Numbered from the stretch's first letter, positions 1 through 6,243 are shown. The stretch is DNA of 8,750 bases from Acidobacteriota bacterium (GCA_029777145.1 JAKOSS010000954.1:1-8750), one strand, 5' to 3'. Translations and numbers: made by a program. The notes: generated by a model from the sequence alone, not told the origin.

Positions 1-1518
1 ATGGATGTCGCGATCTACGAGGTCAACAAATCGGACCTGATGCAGTTCGGGAACCAGCTCGGGACGACCGGTGACAACGGAACACTCCGAAACCTTGGTG
101 GCGTGAATTTGCCGTTTTTTACCACCGGTACGACGCAAAACATTACTTCGGGTTTTCCGTTCAAGGCGGGTGATGTCGCGAGTCTTGCTTTGGGTTTGCC
201 GATCAGCAATATCACTGCGTTGCAGAACAAGTCGAACACGAAGTTGCTTGCCTCAACGCAGATCCACGCCTTTAACAATCAGGATTCGTCGGCGCGGATC
301 GGACAGCGTGTTCCGGTCAAGACCGCGTCCTTCGCACCCGTAACCGGAACCGGCAGCACCAACGTCAACAACAGCTTCGTCGGCGACGTGATCAACTACG
401 AACAGGTCGGATTGACGCTCAAGTTCAAGCCGATCGTCTTTCCGAATCAGGACGTCCAGGTTGTGATGGAGATCGAATCGAAGGATGTCGCGGGTGCGAG
501 TTCGCTGACGCCGGTGTTTACAGAACGCACGATCAAAGGCACGGCGCGGGTCCAGAACAACAAGACACTGCTGCTCGCGAGCGTCGCGCAGGGTGTCGAA
601 AGCAACAGCCGTTCGGGACTTCCGCTGCTCGGGCTGATCCCGATCCTCGGCCGTTTCTTTACCGCTCCGACAAAAGACAATCGTCAGGTCGACATTGTCA
701 TCGCGATCACGCCGCGTGTCATCCGGGCGCCGTCGATCCTTCCGGAAGACATCATCGAACGACCGACCGGTTCGGTTGCGACGCCGACCAGCGGATCGCT
801 TGAAGCGATGCTGATCCAGGACGAGATCGACGAGCAACTGGCGACCGCCCGTCGTTTGGGCAATACCGCCAAGGTCGAGAAGAAGGCCGAGCCGCAGCCG
901 ACGTTCGTCAAAACCGAAGAGGTGACGAGTTCGAATACCGAATCGCAGCAGACAACGCCTGTAACTGATTCGACTGTCGCGAACATCAAGCCGATCGACG
1001 CGCAGAACGTGAAGACGCTCGCGATCACGCAGGCTTCGGACGAAAGTGATTCCGACACGGTCGTTCCAAAGCCGCTCGCGCTTCCGCTGAAGCAGCTTTC
1101 GCTCAAAACGCCGGAAACAACCGGACCGACCGCCAACCTGCAGTTCCTGCCGGCGCTACCGGAAATGAAAGCGGGCGAGAAGACGCGTGTTGCGGTGCTC
1201 GTCCGTACGGCGTCGGCGTTCCGCTCCGCGGTTCTCGGATTCAAATATGATCCGACGAAACTGGCCGTTCGGTCGGTGGCGTTCGGCGATGTCTTCGGAG
1301 CGCAATCTTCAGGCAAAGAAGTGATCCCGTTCCTGAATCAAAACGGAAAGACCTACGTCAATCTCCAGTCGTCGCTTGATACGGCGGAGAATTCGTCCGG
1401 AATTCTGGCGTATATCGATGTCGAGGCACTCGCGGACGGGCGCCACGAATTCGCGTTCGATTCCGAGATCATGACGATGCTGACGAATGACGGGGTCAAT
1501 ATCGGTCTGAAGTTCTGA
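1..1518 (+). CDS. Secretin (GspD/PilQ family) with C-terminal cohesin domain, 5'-truncated by the window edge
   Basis: This is the C-terminal 505 residues of an outer-membrane secretin, the multimeric gate through which type II secretion or type IV pilus systems pass folded proteins or the pilus. Secretin hallmarks in order are an EV(N)(K)SD strand at residues 7-12, GQRVP at 101-105, VGLTLKFKP at 137-144, the turn PLLGLIPILGRFF at 208-220 and the strand VDIVIAITPRVIR at 230-242. A Ser/Thr/Gln/Lys-rich linker follows (about 245-373), then a cohesin-like beta domain (about 377-505) with FKYDPTKLAV at 414-423 and a GILAYIDVEAL strand at 467-477. The ATG at base 1 is almost certainly internal: it lies at the start of the secretin core, and the usual N0-N3 periplasmic domains are missing. 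The stop is 7 bases before the first pseudopilin gene, so the two are probably co-transcribed. Family assignment is firm; whether the machine is T2SS or T4P cannot be settled here. Confidence 0.93.
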   Translation: MDVAIYEVNKSDLMQFGNQLGTTGDNGTLRNLGGVNLPFFTTGTTQNITSGFPFKAGDVASLALGLPISNITALQNKSNTKLLASTQIHAFNNQDSSARIGQRVPVKTASFAPVTGTGSTNVNNSFVGDVINYEQVGLTLKFKPIVFPNQDVQVVMEIESKDVAGASSLTPVFTERTIKGTARVQNNKTLLLASVAQGVESNSRSGLPLLGLIPILGRFFTAPTKDNRQVDIVIAITPRVIRAPSILPEDIIERPTGSVATPTSGSLEAMLIQDEIDEQLATARRLGNTAKVEKKAEPQPTFVKTEEVTSSNTESQQTTPVTDSTVANIKPIDAQNVKTLAITQASDESDSDTVVPKPLALPLKQLSLKTPETTGPTANLQFLPALPEMKAGEKTRVAVLVRTASAFRSAVLGFKYDPTKLAVRSVAFGDVFGAQSSGKEVIPFLNQNGKTYVNLQSSLDTAENSSGILAYIDVEALADGRHEFAFDSEIMTMLTNDGVNIGLKF

Positions 1519-1525
1519 AGTTGAG

Positions 1526-2164
1526 ATGACCGCCATTTCGATTCAAAAAACAAAAGCCGGCGGCTACACGCTACTCGAACTCGTGATCACCCTGACGGTG
1601 ATGTCGATCGTCGTGCTGGCGACGATCCCGTTGGCGCAAAACGCGGTCAAGCGACAGAAGGAAATGCGTCTTCGTGAATCTTTGCGGATGATCCGCAACG
1701 CGATTGACGAATTCAAGCGCGATACCGTTGGAGCATGCCCGCAAGGCGCGATCACAACCTCGAACCCGGCAGCGCAGCAGCTCGGAGCGAACGTCCCGGC
1801 CGATCCGCGAAGCCGTGTCGTGATCGACGATTGCAAGATCTTCACGACCGACAATCTCGATCGATACCCACCCGATCTCGCCACGCTGGTTGACGGCGTT
1901 CGCGTCAAGGCCCGAGGGATGCAAACACGGCAGGGAAGTGTTTTCGATGAAAAGAACGCGACCGAACTCTCGGAAAACAAGGAAGTCGTCAAGAAGTATC
2001 TGCGCGAACTGCCGATCGATCCGATGACCGGAAAAGACGATTGGATCCTGCGTTCGTCATACCAGGACAAGGACTCGTCGAGTTGGGATGAGATCAATGT
2101 CTTTGATGTCAGGTCGTCGTCCGACGAGGAAGGAATGAACGGCGAGAAATACGGTGATTGGTAA
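1526..2164 (+). CDS. GspG-like type II secretion pseudopilin, long form (212 aa)
   Basis: This is a type IV pilin-like protein, processed by prepilin peptidase at the inner membrane and assembled into the periplasmic pseudopilus. The class III signal is clear: a short leader, then Gly13 | Tyr14-Thr-Leu-Leu-Glu18, where Glu18 is the conserved E5, and a hydrophobic helix to about residue 36. GspG-type features follow: an amphipathic helix (about 42-66), DRYPPDLATLV at 112-122 and YLRELPIDPMTGKDDW at 158-173. The C-terminal VFDVRSSSDEEGMNGEKYGDW region resembles the Ca-binding tail of GspG. It is longer than usual GspG (about 140-150 aa). The extra length lies mainly in residues 68-155, which hold two cysteines (C71, C103) that could form a disulfide. 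The ATG at 1526 follows the secretin stop by 7 bases, with a weak TTGAG upstream. The next pseudopilin starts 3 bases after the stop. Major pseudopilin versus minor pilin is uncertain. Confidence 0.9.
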   Translation: MTAISIQKTKAGGYTLLELVITLTVMSIVVLATIPLAQNAVKRQKEMRLRESLRMIRNAIDEFKRDTVGACPQGAITTSNPAAQQLGANVPADPRSRVVIDDCKIFTTDNLDRYPPDLATLVDGVRVKARGMQTRQGSVFDEKNATELSENKEVVKKYLRELPIDPMTGKDDWILRSSYQDKDSSSWDEINVFDVRSSSDEEGMNGEKYGDW

Positions 2165-2167
2165 GAG

Positions 2168-2581
2168 ATGGATCTGGGACTGAGAAAAATTCGATCTTTA
2201 CGCGCCGAGGGCGGATTCTCGTTGCTCGAGTTGGTGATCGCGATCTTCATTCTGATCATTTTGCTCTCCGTCGCGCTGCCTGCGTATCAGCGGAGCGTTC
2301 AGCACGCGCGCGAGACGGTCCTCAAGGAAAACCTGTGGCAGATCCGTCGGCAGATCGACCAATACTCGGCAGACAAAGGAAAGCTTCCGCAGTCACTCGC
2401 CGACCTCGTCAAGGAAAAATACTTGCACGAGGTCCCGGTCGATCCGATCCTCGAAAAGGACGAATGGAACGAAGTAATGGGCGAAGATCCGAACTCGTCG
2501 GAAAGCGGATCGGGACTCGTCGATGTCAAGAGTCTTGCCGACGGCGAGGATTCCGACGGCAAGCAATATCAGGAATACTGA
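2168..2581 (+). CDS. GspG-like type II secretion pseudopilin, short form (137 aa)
   Basis: This is a second prepilin-type protein in tandem with the preceding one. The leader ends Gly15-Gly16 | Phe17-Ser-Leu-Leu-Glu21, with E5 present, and is followed by a strongly hydrophobic helix (about 22-40). Residues 60-95 carry the GspG pattern: QIRRQIDQYSADKGKLPQ, then SLADLVKEKYL and VPVDPILEKDEW. The C-terminal GEDSDGKQYQEY corresponds to the acidic DG-containing tail that binds calcium in GspG. The length matches the family norm. The start at 2168 is 3 bases after the previous stop with GAG just before it, consistent with translational coupling. Sequence similarity to the neighbour suggests duplication followed by divergence (inference). 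The likely role is a pseudopilus subunit working with the secretin encoded two genes upstream. Confidence 0.91.
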   Translation: MDLGLRKIRSLRAEGGFSLLELVIAIFILIILLSVALPAYQRSVQHARETVLKENLWQIRRQIDQYSADKGKLPQSLADLVKEKYLHEVPVDPILEKDEWNEVMGEDPNSSESGSGLVDVKSLADGEDSDGKQYQEY

Positions 2582-2603
2582 ACGCCGCCTGCCCGCAAAA
2601 ATC

Positions 2604-3521
2604 ATGTTCAAGCCGAATTATCCAAAATGTGCGCTCGGTCTGGAAGCAGAATCAGTGACCGCTGTCGCGCTCCGAAGCGAAGGCCGCGGGCGATTCGGGA
2701 TCAGCCAGGCCGCATCGGTCGAACTGCCCGATGGACTTCTTGTACCGAGTTTTCTTGAGACGAACATCTCGAATCGCGACGAACTCCTGTCGATCATCGA
2801 GGACGTCTGCCTCCGGGCCGGTCTGGCAGGAGAGAGGCGTTGGTCGGTGTCATTGCCGGGAAATACGGCGCGGACGACGATTCTGACGCTCGATAACGAG
2901 CCGTCGTCGAAAAAAGAACTCGGCGACATTCTGGATTGGAAGGCGGAACACAGTTTCGGCGCTCCGGCGCGCGAGTTGCGCCTGGCGATGACGAAGATCT
3001 CACCCGACCGCGAAGGAAAGGTGCGTTATTTTGCAACAGCGGTCACGCTGTCCGTGGTTGACGAATTTGAGTCGATGTTTGAGGCGTACGGCTGGCAGGC
3101 AGGTTTGATTCTGCCCCGCGCGGTCAGCGAGGCAAACTGGTTGATGGGCCGGAACTCCGGGAGCGATTCGTTGTTAATCAGTTCCCAGAACGACGGATTT
3201 TCCGCGGTTCTGATGCGCGGTTCCGAACCGGTCGTCGTGCGTAACGTGACCTGCACCGAAGCTGAAACTGACGACGAGATCTACCGGTTGCTCATGTTTT
3301 ACAACGACCGGCTTTTGTCCGGCGCGTCGGACGTTTTGAGGCGCGTGCTTCTTGTCGGAAAGAGCATAGATCGCGATCGGATCAGGTCGATCTCAGGCGA
3401 AGCGCTCGGACATGAACTCGAAATTCTCAGGGCATCGGATGTCGGTCTCGAATTGCCGCCCGGCAGCATCACGTTCGACGATGTCGCCGCGCCGGCGGGC
3501 GTTGCGATGCTCGGTATGTGA
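2604..3521 (+). CDS. PilM/GspL-like actin-fold protein (305 aa), nucleotide site apparently degenerate
   Basis: The protein resembles the cytoplasmic actin-like platform component (PilM, or the GspL cytoplasmic domain) that links the assembly ATPase to inner-membrane PilN/PilO-type partners. Supporting sequence: GLEAESVTAVAL near the N-terminus (12-23) aligns with the GLDIGSssvKaVeL motif of PilM; SVSLPGNTARTTILTL (81-96) matches the strand pair at the PilM VSVPSSAVITR position; a long helix DILDWKAEH lies at 108-116; and AAPAGVAMLGM at the C-terminus resembles the closing helix. The usual phosphate-binding D-x-G patterns are not intact (EAES; SSQNDG at 193-198), so ATP binding is doubtful. 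I chose ATG 2604 over an in-frame ATG at 2523 because 2523 lies inside the previous gene and the PilM motif begins just after 2604. No recognisable Shine-Dalgarno is present. No pilN or pilO follows. No TM segment is seen. Confidence 0.72.
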   Translation: MFKPNYPKCALGLEAESVTAVALRSEGRGRFGISQAASVELPDGLLVPSFLETNISNRDELLSIIEDVCLRAGLAGERRWSVSLPGNTARTTILTLDNEPSSKKELGDILDWKAEHSFGAPARELRLAMTKISPDREGKVRYFATAVTLSVVDEFESMFEAYGWQAGLILPRAVSEANWLMGRNSGSDSLLISSQNDGFSAVLMRGSEPVVVRNVTCTEAETDDEIYRLLMFYNDRLLSGASDVLRRVLLVGKSIDRDRIRSISGEALGHELEILRASDVGLELPPGSITFDDVAAPAGVAMLGM

Positions 3522-3540
3522 TCGTCCGGGAGCGATCGAA

Positions 3541-3565
3541 TGTCCGCGCAATCCCGCGCCGGACA
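3541..3565 (+). terminator. GC-rich hairpin after the secretion operon, possible terminator
   Basis: TGTCCG (3541-3546) pairs with CGGACA (3560-3565), continuing as CGC/GCG after one bulged C (3559), with loop AATCCC. That gives about 9 base pairs starting 20 bases after the pilM-like stop. No T-tract follows, so intrinsic termination is not assured; it could be a Rho-dependent end or a 3'-end stabiliser. A smaller GATCG/CGATC stem lies at 3520-3537. Confidence 0.4.
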
Positions 3566-3594
3566 GTTGCACGTCATGCCGGCTCTTCACGTCT

Positions 3595-3621
3595 TGAAAC
3601 TTTTCTGAAATAATAGGCGTA
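3595..3621 (+). promoter_or_regulatory. ECF-type promoter (TGAAAC-N17-CGTA) for the sigma factor operon
   Basis: TGAAAC at 3595-3600 is followed by TTTT and, after a 17-base spacer, CGTA at 3618-3621. Known ECF promoters, such as those of Bacillus subtilis SigW, have -35 TGAAAC with a T-run after it and -10 CGTA at about 16-17 bases. The expected transcription start is near 3627-3630, only about 5-8 bases before the ATG at 3635, so the message would be almost leaderless. That fits the absence of a Shine-Dalgarno. The inference is that the encoded sigma factor transcribes its own operon. Confidence 0.62.
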
Positions 3622-3634
3622 CATTCTTGGCGTC

Positions 3635-4240
3635 ATGACAACCAAAGCAATTGCCCTGGAAAAATTTGACGGCATCAGTGATATCGAACTGATCGCGAGG
3701 GCGATCCGCGGCCGTGAGGACGGCTTCGAGGAGCTCGTTCGACGCTATCAGCGGCCGATCACGAATTACGTTTTCCGGATGCTGAACGATTACGACGCTT
3801 CGCTCGACGTCACGCAGGAAGTCTTCATCAAGGTCTATAACTCGCTCGGCAAGTACAGTTCGGAATACAAGTTCTCGACCTGGCTTTATCGGATCGCGCA
3901 CAATGCGGCAATCGACCATATCCGACGCAAATCCCCGAATCAGCAAAGCATTGAGGCCGAGAACAGCGATGGCTCCTATCAGCTTCAGATCGAAAGTCCG
4001 AATCCTACACCGGAACAGGATCGGGAACGGAGCGAATGGAGGACGGAGATCGCCGCGGTCGTGAAATGTCTGCCGGCGGCGTATCGCGAACTCATTCTCC
4101 TGCGGCACTCGCAGGACCTCAGCTACGACGAGATCGCCGAGATCACCAATTTACCGCTGGGAACCGTCAAGAACCGACTTTTCCGTGCCCGCGAGATGAT
4201 GCGTGAGATCTTTATCGAGCGCGGATTCACCCGTCGATAA
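3635..4240 (+). CDS. ECF (sigma-70 family, SigW/RpoE-like) RNA polymerase sigma factor
   Basis: This 201-aa protein is a two-domain ECF sigma factor that directs RNA polymerase to -35 AAC / -10 CGT type promoters. Region 2 spans about residues 31-99: FEELVRRYQRPI, DASLDVTQEVFIKVYNSL for core binding and -10 recognition, and FSTWLYRIAHNAAIDHIRRK at 80-99. A Gln/Ser/Glu/Pro-rich linker (100-133) follows. Region 4 spans about 140-192: LPAAYRELILLRHSQDLSYDEIA, then the helix-turn-helix TNLPLGTVKNRLFRAREMM. Only ATG 3635 works as a start, since an in-frame TAG lies at 3614-3616 and no later ATG precedes region 2. It heads a gene set with a DUF4870 protein and a ZAS anti-sigma factor, so its activity is probably held by that membrane anti-sigma until an envelope signal releases it. 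An ECF promoter immediately upstream points to autoregulation. Confidence 0.95.
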   Translation: MTTKAIALEKFDGISDIELIARAIRGREDGFEELVRRYQRPITNYVFRMLNDYDASLDVTQEVFIKVYNSLGKYSSEYKFSTWLYRIAHNAAIDHIRRKSPNQQSIEAENSDGSYQLQIESPNPTPEQDRERSEWRTEIAAVVKCLPAAYRELILLRHSQDLSYDEIAEITNLPLGTVKNRLFRAREMMREIFIERGFTRR

Positions 4241-4251
4241 ATATTCAACCG

Positions 4252-4629
4252 ATGAACTACGAGATGCAATATCGGCCGCCGACCAGCCTTCAGACCGCCG
4301 AAGAACGGCAGATGGGGCTTTTTCTGCATATTTCCCAACTTGCTTTCGTATTTATTTTTCCGGTCGGGGTCGCGCTCCCGATCATCCTTTGGCAGACACA
4401 AAAAGACAAGATGCCGGCTCTCGACGTCCACGGCAAAATGACCGCCAACTGGATGATCTCGTGGGCGATTTACATGTTCATCTCCTGGGTTCTGATCTTT
4501 GTTCTGATCGGTATTCCCTTGATCATTGCGCTCGGGATAATCGGCATCGTTTTTCCGATCGTCGGAGCGGTCAAAGCCAACAACGGCGAACTGTGGGATT
4601 ATCCGCTGACCATCAAGTTCATCAAGTAG
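4252..4629 (+). CDS. DUF4870 (Tic20-like) three-TM membrane protein
   Basis: This small integral membrane protein of 125 aa has three predicted helices at about residues 23-47, 66-83 and 87-108. The family signature is clear: HISQLAFVFIFPVG, then PIILWQTQKDKMPALDVHGKMTANW in the first loop, and at the C-terminus AVKANNGELWDYPLTIKFIK, the usual nGe.w.YPLtikfik ending. DUF4870 has no established biochemical role, and its similarity to Tic20 is only a fold-level suggestion. The gene begins 11 bases after the sigma factor stop and ends 4 bases before the anti-sigma start, so it is probably co-transcribed and may affect signalling or anti-sigma stability in the membrane (inference). No Shine-Dalgarno is evident, which fits translation coupled to the upstream gene. 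Confidence 0.88.
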   Translation: MNYEMQYRPPTSLQTAEERQMGLFLHISQLAFVFIFPVGVALPIILWQTQKDKMPALDVHGKMTANWMISWAIYMFISWVLIFVLIGIPLIIALGIIGIVFPIVGAVKANNGELWDYPLTIKFIK

Positions 4630-4633
4630 AACG

Positions 4634-5206
4634 ATGTTCGAAAATCTTCCCCAAAATGCCCGATCATGTCCGCGCGTCGATATCGCGGCATATCTCGACG
4701 GCGAGCTCGATCCCGCCGCGGAGATCGGGCTTGAGCGGCACATCGCGGAATGCGCCGTCTGTCGGGAAGAACTCAATGAACAGAAACGCCTAACATTCGC
4801 GTTGGACTCGGCGCTTGAAGGCGACGATCAGATTGCGATCCCTGAAAATTTTGCAAAGGTTGTGACGACAAATGCCGAATGCAAGGTCGAGGGACTGCGC
4901 TGTCCGGTGGAGCGGAGCCGAGCGCTTCTCGTAAGCGTTTTGCTCGGTCTGATCGTGCTGGTCGGGGTAGCCGCCGATTCAAAGTCGGAATTCGGCTTTG
5001 TCGGCGCGGCCGCGGACAGGATGCTGGCGGTCGCCTCGTTTTTTCTCCACATGACGAAAGACCTCGCCGTTGCGACGTCCGTGATCCTGCGCTCGGTCTG
5101 CCCCAATACGCTTTTCAAATCGGCCATTTCTTTCGGCGCGGTTCTTCTGACGGTTGTTGTCTCGATCATTTTTGTTGCGAAATTCCTCAGACAAAATCGA
5201 TTTTGA
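4634..5206 (+). CDS. Membrane-anchored zinc-finger (ZAS) anti-sigma factor
   Basis: This 190-aa protein probably binds and inhibits the ECF sigma factor encoded two genes upstream. The cytoplasmic N-terminus has the ZAS motif: Cys12, then IAAYLDGELDPAAEIGLERH with His36, and C40-AV-C43, giving Hx3Cx2C. This fits zinc binding in the anti-sigma domain. A hydrophobic segment at about 98-114 is a clear TM helix, and another lies at about 165-184. The stretch 128-151 is moderately hydrophobic and may re-enter or sit in the membrane, so total topology is uncertain. A CxxxxxxC pair (C83, C90) just before the first TM could add metal or redox sensitivity (inference). No sensor domain of known family is visible, and the periplasmic part is short. 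Spacing is 4 bases after the DUF4870 gene and 15 bases before the next start. Confidence 0.88.
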   Translation: MFENLPQNARSCPRVDIAAYLDGELDPAAEIGLERHIAECAVCREELNEQKRLTFALDSALEGDDQIAIPENFAKVVTTNAECKVEGLRCPVERSRALLVSVLLGLIVLVGVAADSKSEFGFVGAAADRMLAVASFFLHMTKDLAVATSVILRSVCPNTLFKSAISFGAVLLTVVVSIIFVAKFLRQNRF

Positions 5207-5221
5207 AACGTATCATAGTCC

Positions 5222-6184
5222 GTGCATCCGACAGCGGACATTTACGGACCCTATCGAACGTTTGTACCGGCGTTGCGGCGTCTTGTTCATCTCGTTCTGA
5301 TCACCGTGGCCCTGAGTGTCTGCGCTCTTGCTCAAGGCGCCGGAATCTCGACCAGCGAAGACGGTCAGACATTGATCATCGACGACGCCGGGAGCGAGGT
5401 CCTCGCCTTCGGCAAGAACGTGATCGTCAAGAAACACGCTCAGGGTGTCTTCGCGTTCGGCGGGAATATCATCGTCGAAGGGACCGTCGATGCGGACGTG
5501 GCGACGATCGGCGGATCGGTGACGCAGCGCGAGGGGGCGCTCATCGGCGGTGATGTGATCGTCATCGGGGGAACATTCAACGCCGAGGGCAAGCAGCCGC
5601 TTCGAAATCCGGAAAAGCAAACCGTTGTATTCGGCGTGTTCGAAGAAGAGTTCAGGAGTTTCGCTCAGAATCCGACGTCGATCTTCTCGCCCACGCTGAC
5701 CTGGAGCTTTGTCGCGCAGCGCGTGCTTTCCGTTCTGTTTTGGTTTGTAATTACGTTTACGTTGACGACGATCTCGCCCGGCGGCGTGAGTCGCGCGGTC
5801 GCAAGATTTCAGCTCGGAAGTGCAAAGGTCCTCGCGCTCGGGATCGCGGGACTTCTCGGGATGGGCGCGGCGGTCCTGCTTTCGGCCGCCTATCTTCCGG
5901 GGTACCTCGCCGGACTCGTTCCGCTGATGATCATCTTCCTATTGTTTCTGGCGTTCATCTTTGGCCGCGTTGCGCTGCAGGTGAGCTTCGGTAAATTTCT
6001 CCAAAAGCATCTGGTTCCGGACAACATGCAGTCGGAAACGCTGGCGATCCTTCTCGGGGTTTTCGGCTGGACGCTGATCCTCTCGATTCCTTATCTATGG
6101 ACACTCGCTCTGGTTGTCGTTTTCGCGGCCAGCGTCGGCCTCGTTTTCACCGCCCGATCGGGCAACCCTTGGCAGACCCCGTAA
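5222..6184 (+). CDS. Exported bactofilin-like beta-repeat protein with multi-TM C-terminal domain
   Basis: The 320-aa protein begins with a probable signal peptide (RRLVHLVLITVALSVCALA, cleavage near A37-Q38). Residues about 42-120 are short glycine/valine beta repeats, such as VFAFGGNIIVEGTVDADVA, then TIGGSVTQREGALIGGDVIVIGG. These resemble the right-handed beta-helix turns of bactofilin / polymer-forming cytoskeletal proteins. After a linker come about five TM helices near 162-184, 203-225, 229-251, 273-291 and 293-309. The beta part would therefore lie in the periplasm, unlike classical cytoplasmic bactofilins. The start is GTG 5222 as listed; TTG 5273 would give a neater signal peptide starting MRRLVHL, and neither has a Shine-Dalgarno. 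The gene lies 15 bases after the anti-sigma stop and is probably the last gene of that operon. Its function is unknown; an envelope-stress or surface-polymer role is inference. Confidence 0.8.
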   Translation: MHPTADIYGPYRTFVPALRRLVHLVLITVALSVCALAQGAGISTSEDGQTLIIDDAGSEVLAFGKNVIVKKHAQGVFAFGGNIIVEGTVDADVATIGGSVTQREGALIGGDVIVIGGTFNAEGKQPLRNPEKQTVVFGVFEEEFRSFAQNPTSIFSPTLTWSFVAQRVLSVLFWFVITFTLTTISPGGVSRAVARFQLGSAKVLALGIAGLLGMGAAVLLSAAYLPGYLAGLVPLMIIFLLFLAFIFGRVALQVSFGKFLQKHLVPDNMQSETLAILLGVFGWTLILSIPYLWTLALVVVFAASVGLVFTARSGNPWQTP

Positions 6185-6202
6185 TTTGCGGAAACCTTTG
6201 TT

Positions 6203-6236
6203 TGTAAAGAGGTTGTTAAATTTACAATTCTTTACA
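6203..6236. promoter_or_regulatory. 34-base imperfect dyad, possible operator or 3'-end hairpin
   Basis: TGTAAAGA (6203-6210) and TCTTTACA (6229-6236) are perfect 8-base inverted arms around an AT-rich centre that contains the palindrome TAAATTTA (6217-6224). The dyad begins 19 bases after the preceding stop and ends 8 bases before the -35-like TAAAAC. It could be an operator for a dimeric regulator or an RNA hairpin at the end of the sigma operon. There is no T-tract after it. Confidence 0.4.
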
Positions 6237-6243
6237 GAACGGG

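Noticed and set aside
1..3. ATG at base 1 as a true gene start for the secretin
   Set aside because: The sequence immediately after it is a core secretin strand (DVAIYEVNKSD) and there is no signal peptide or N0-N3 region, so this is an internal Met at the window edge.
1564..2259. Minus-strand ORF of 231 codons opposite the first pseudopilin
   Set aside because: Serine/arginine-rich composition mirrors the plus-strand codons, and no motif is visible. The plus strand encodes a clear pseudopilin.
2158..2658. Plus-strand 166-codon ORF overlapping the second pseudopilin
   Set aside because: Out-of-frame shadow, Arg-rich, without motifs. The overlapping frame has a prepilin signal and GspG pattern.
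4123..4776. Long minus-strand ORF of 217 codons opposite the sigma factor and DUF4870 genes
   Set aside because: It covers three well-supported plus-strand genes and has no recognisable domain. It is an open antisense frame of the kind common in GC-rich coding DNA.
5204..5224. TGAAAC followed by CGTG as another ECF promoter for the bactofilin-like gene
   Set aside because: TGAAAC (5204-5209) overlaps the anti-sigma stop, and the nearest CGT lies only 11 bases later. At 17 bases the sequence is TCCG, so the spacing does not fit.
5315..5326. LSVC as a lipoprotein lipobox in the bactofilin-like protein
   Set aside because: The residue before Cys is Val rather than Gly/Ala/Ser, and a good signal peptidase I site (ALA-Q) follows a few residues later.
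4879..5553. Plus-strand ORF of 224 codons overlapping the anti-sigma and bactofilin-like genes
   Set aside because: It is extremely Arg-rich with no domain, and it straddles two well-supported genes in another frame.
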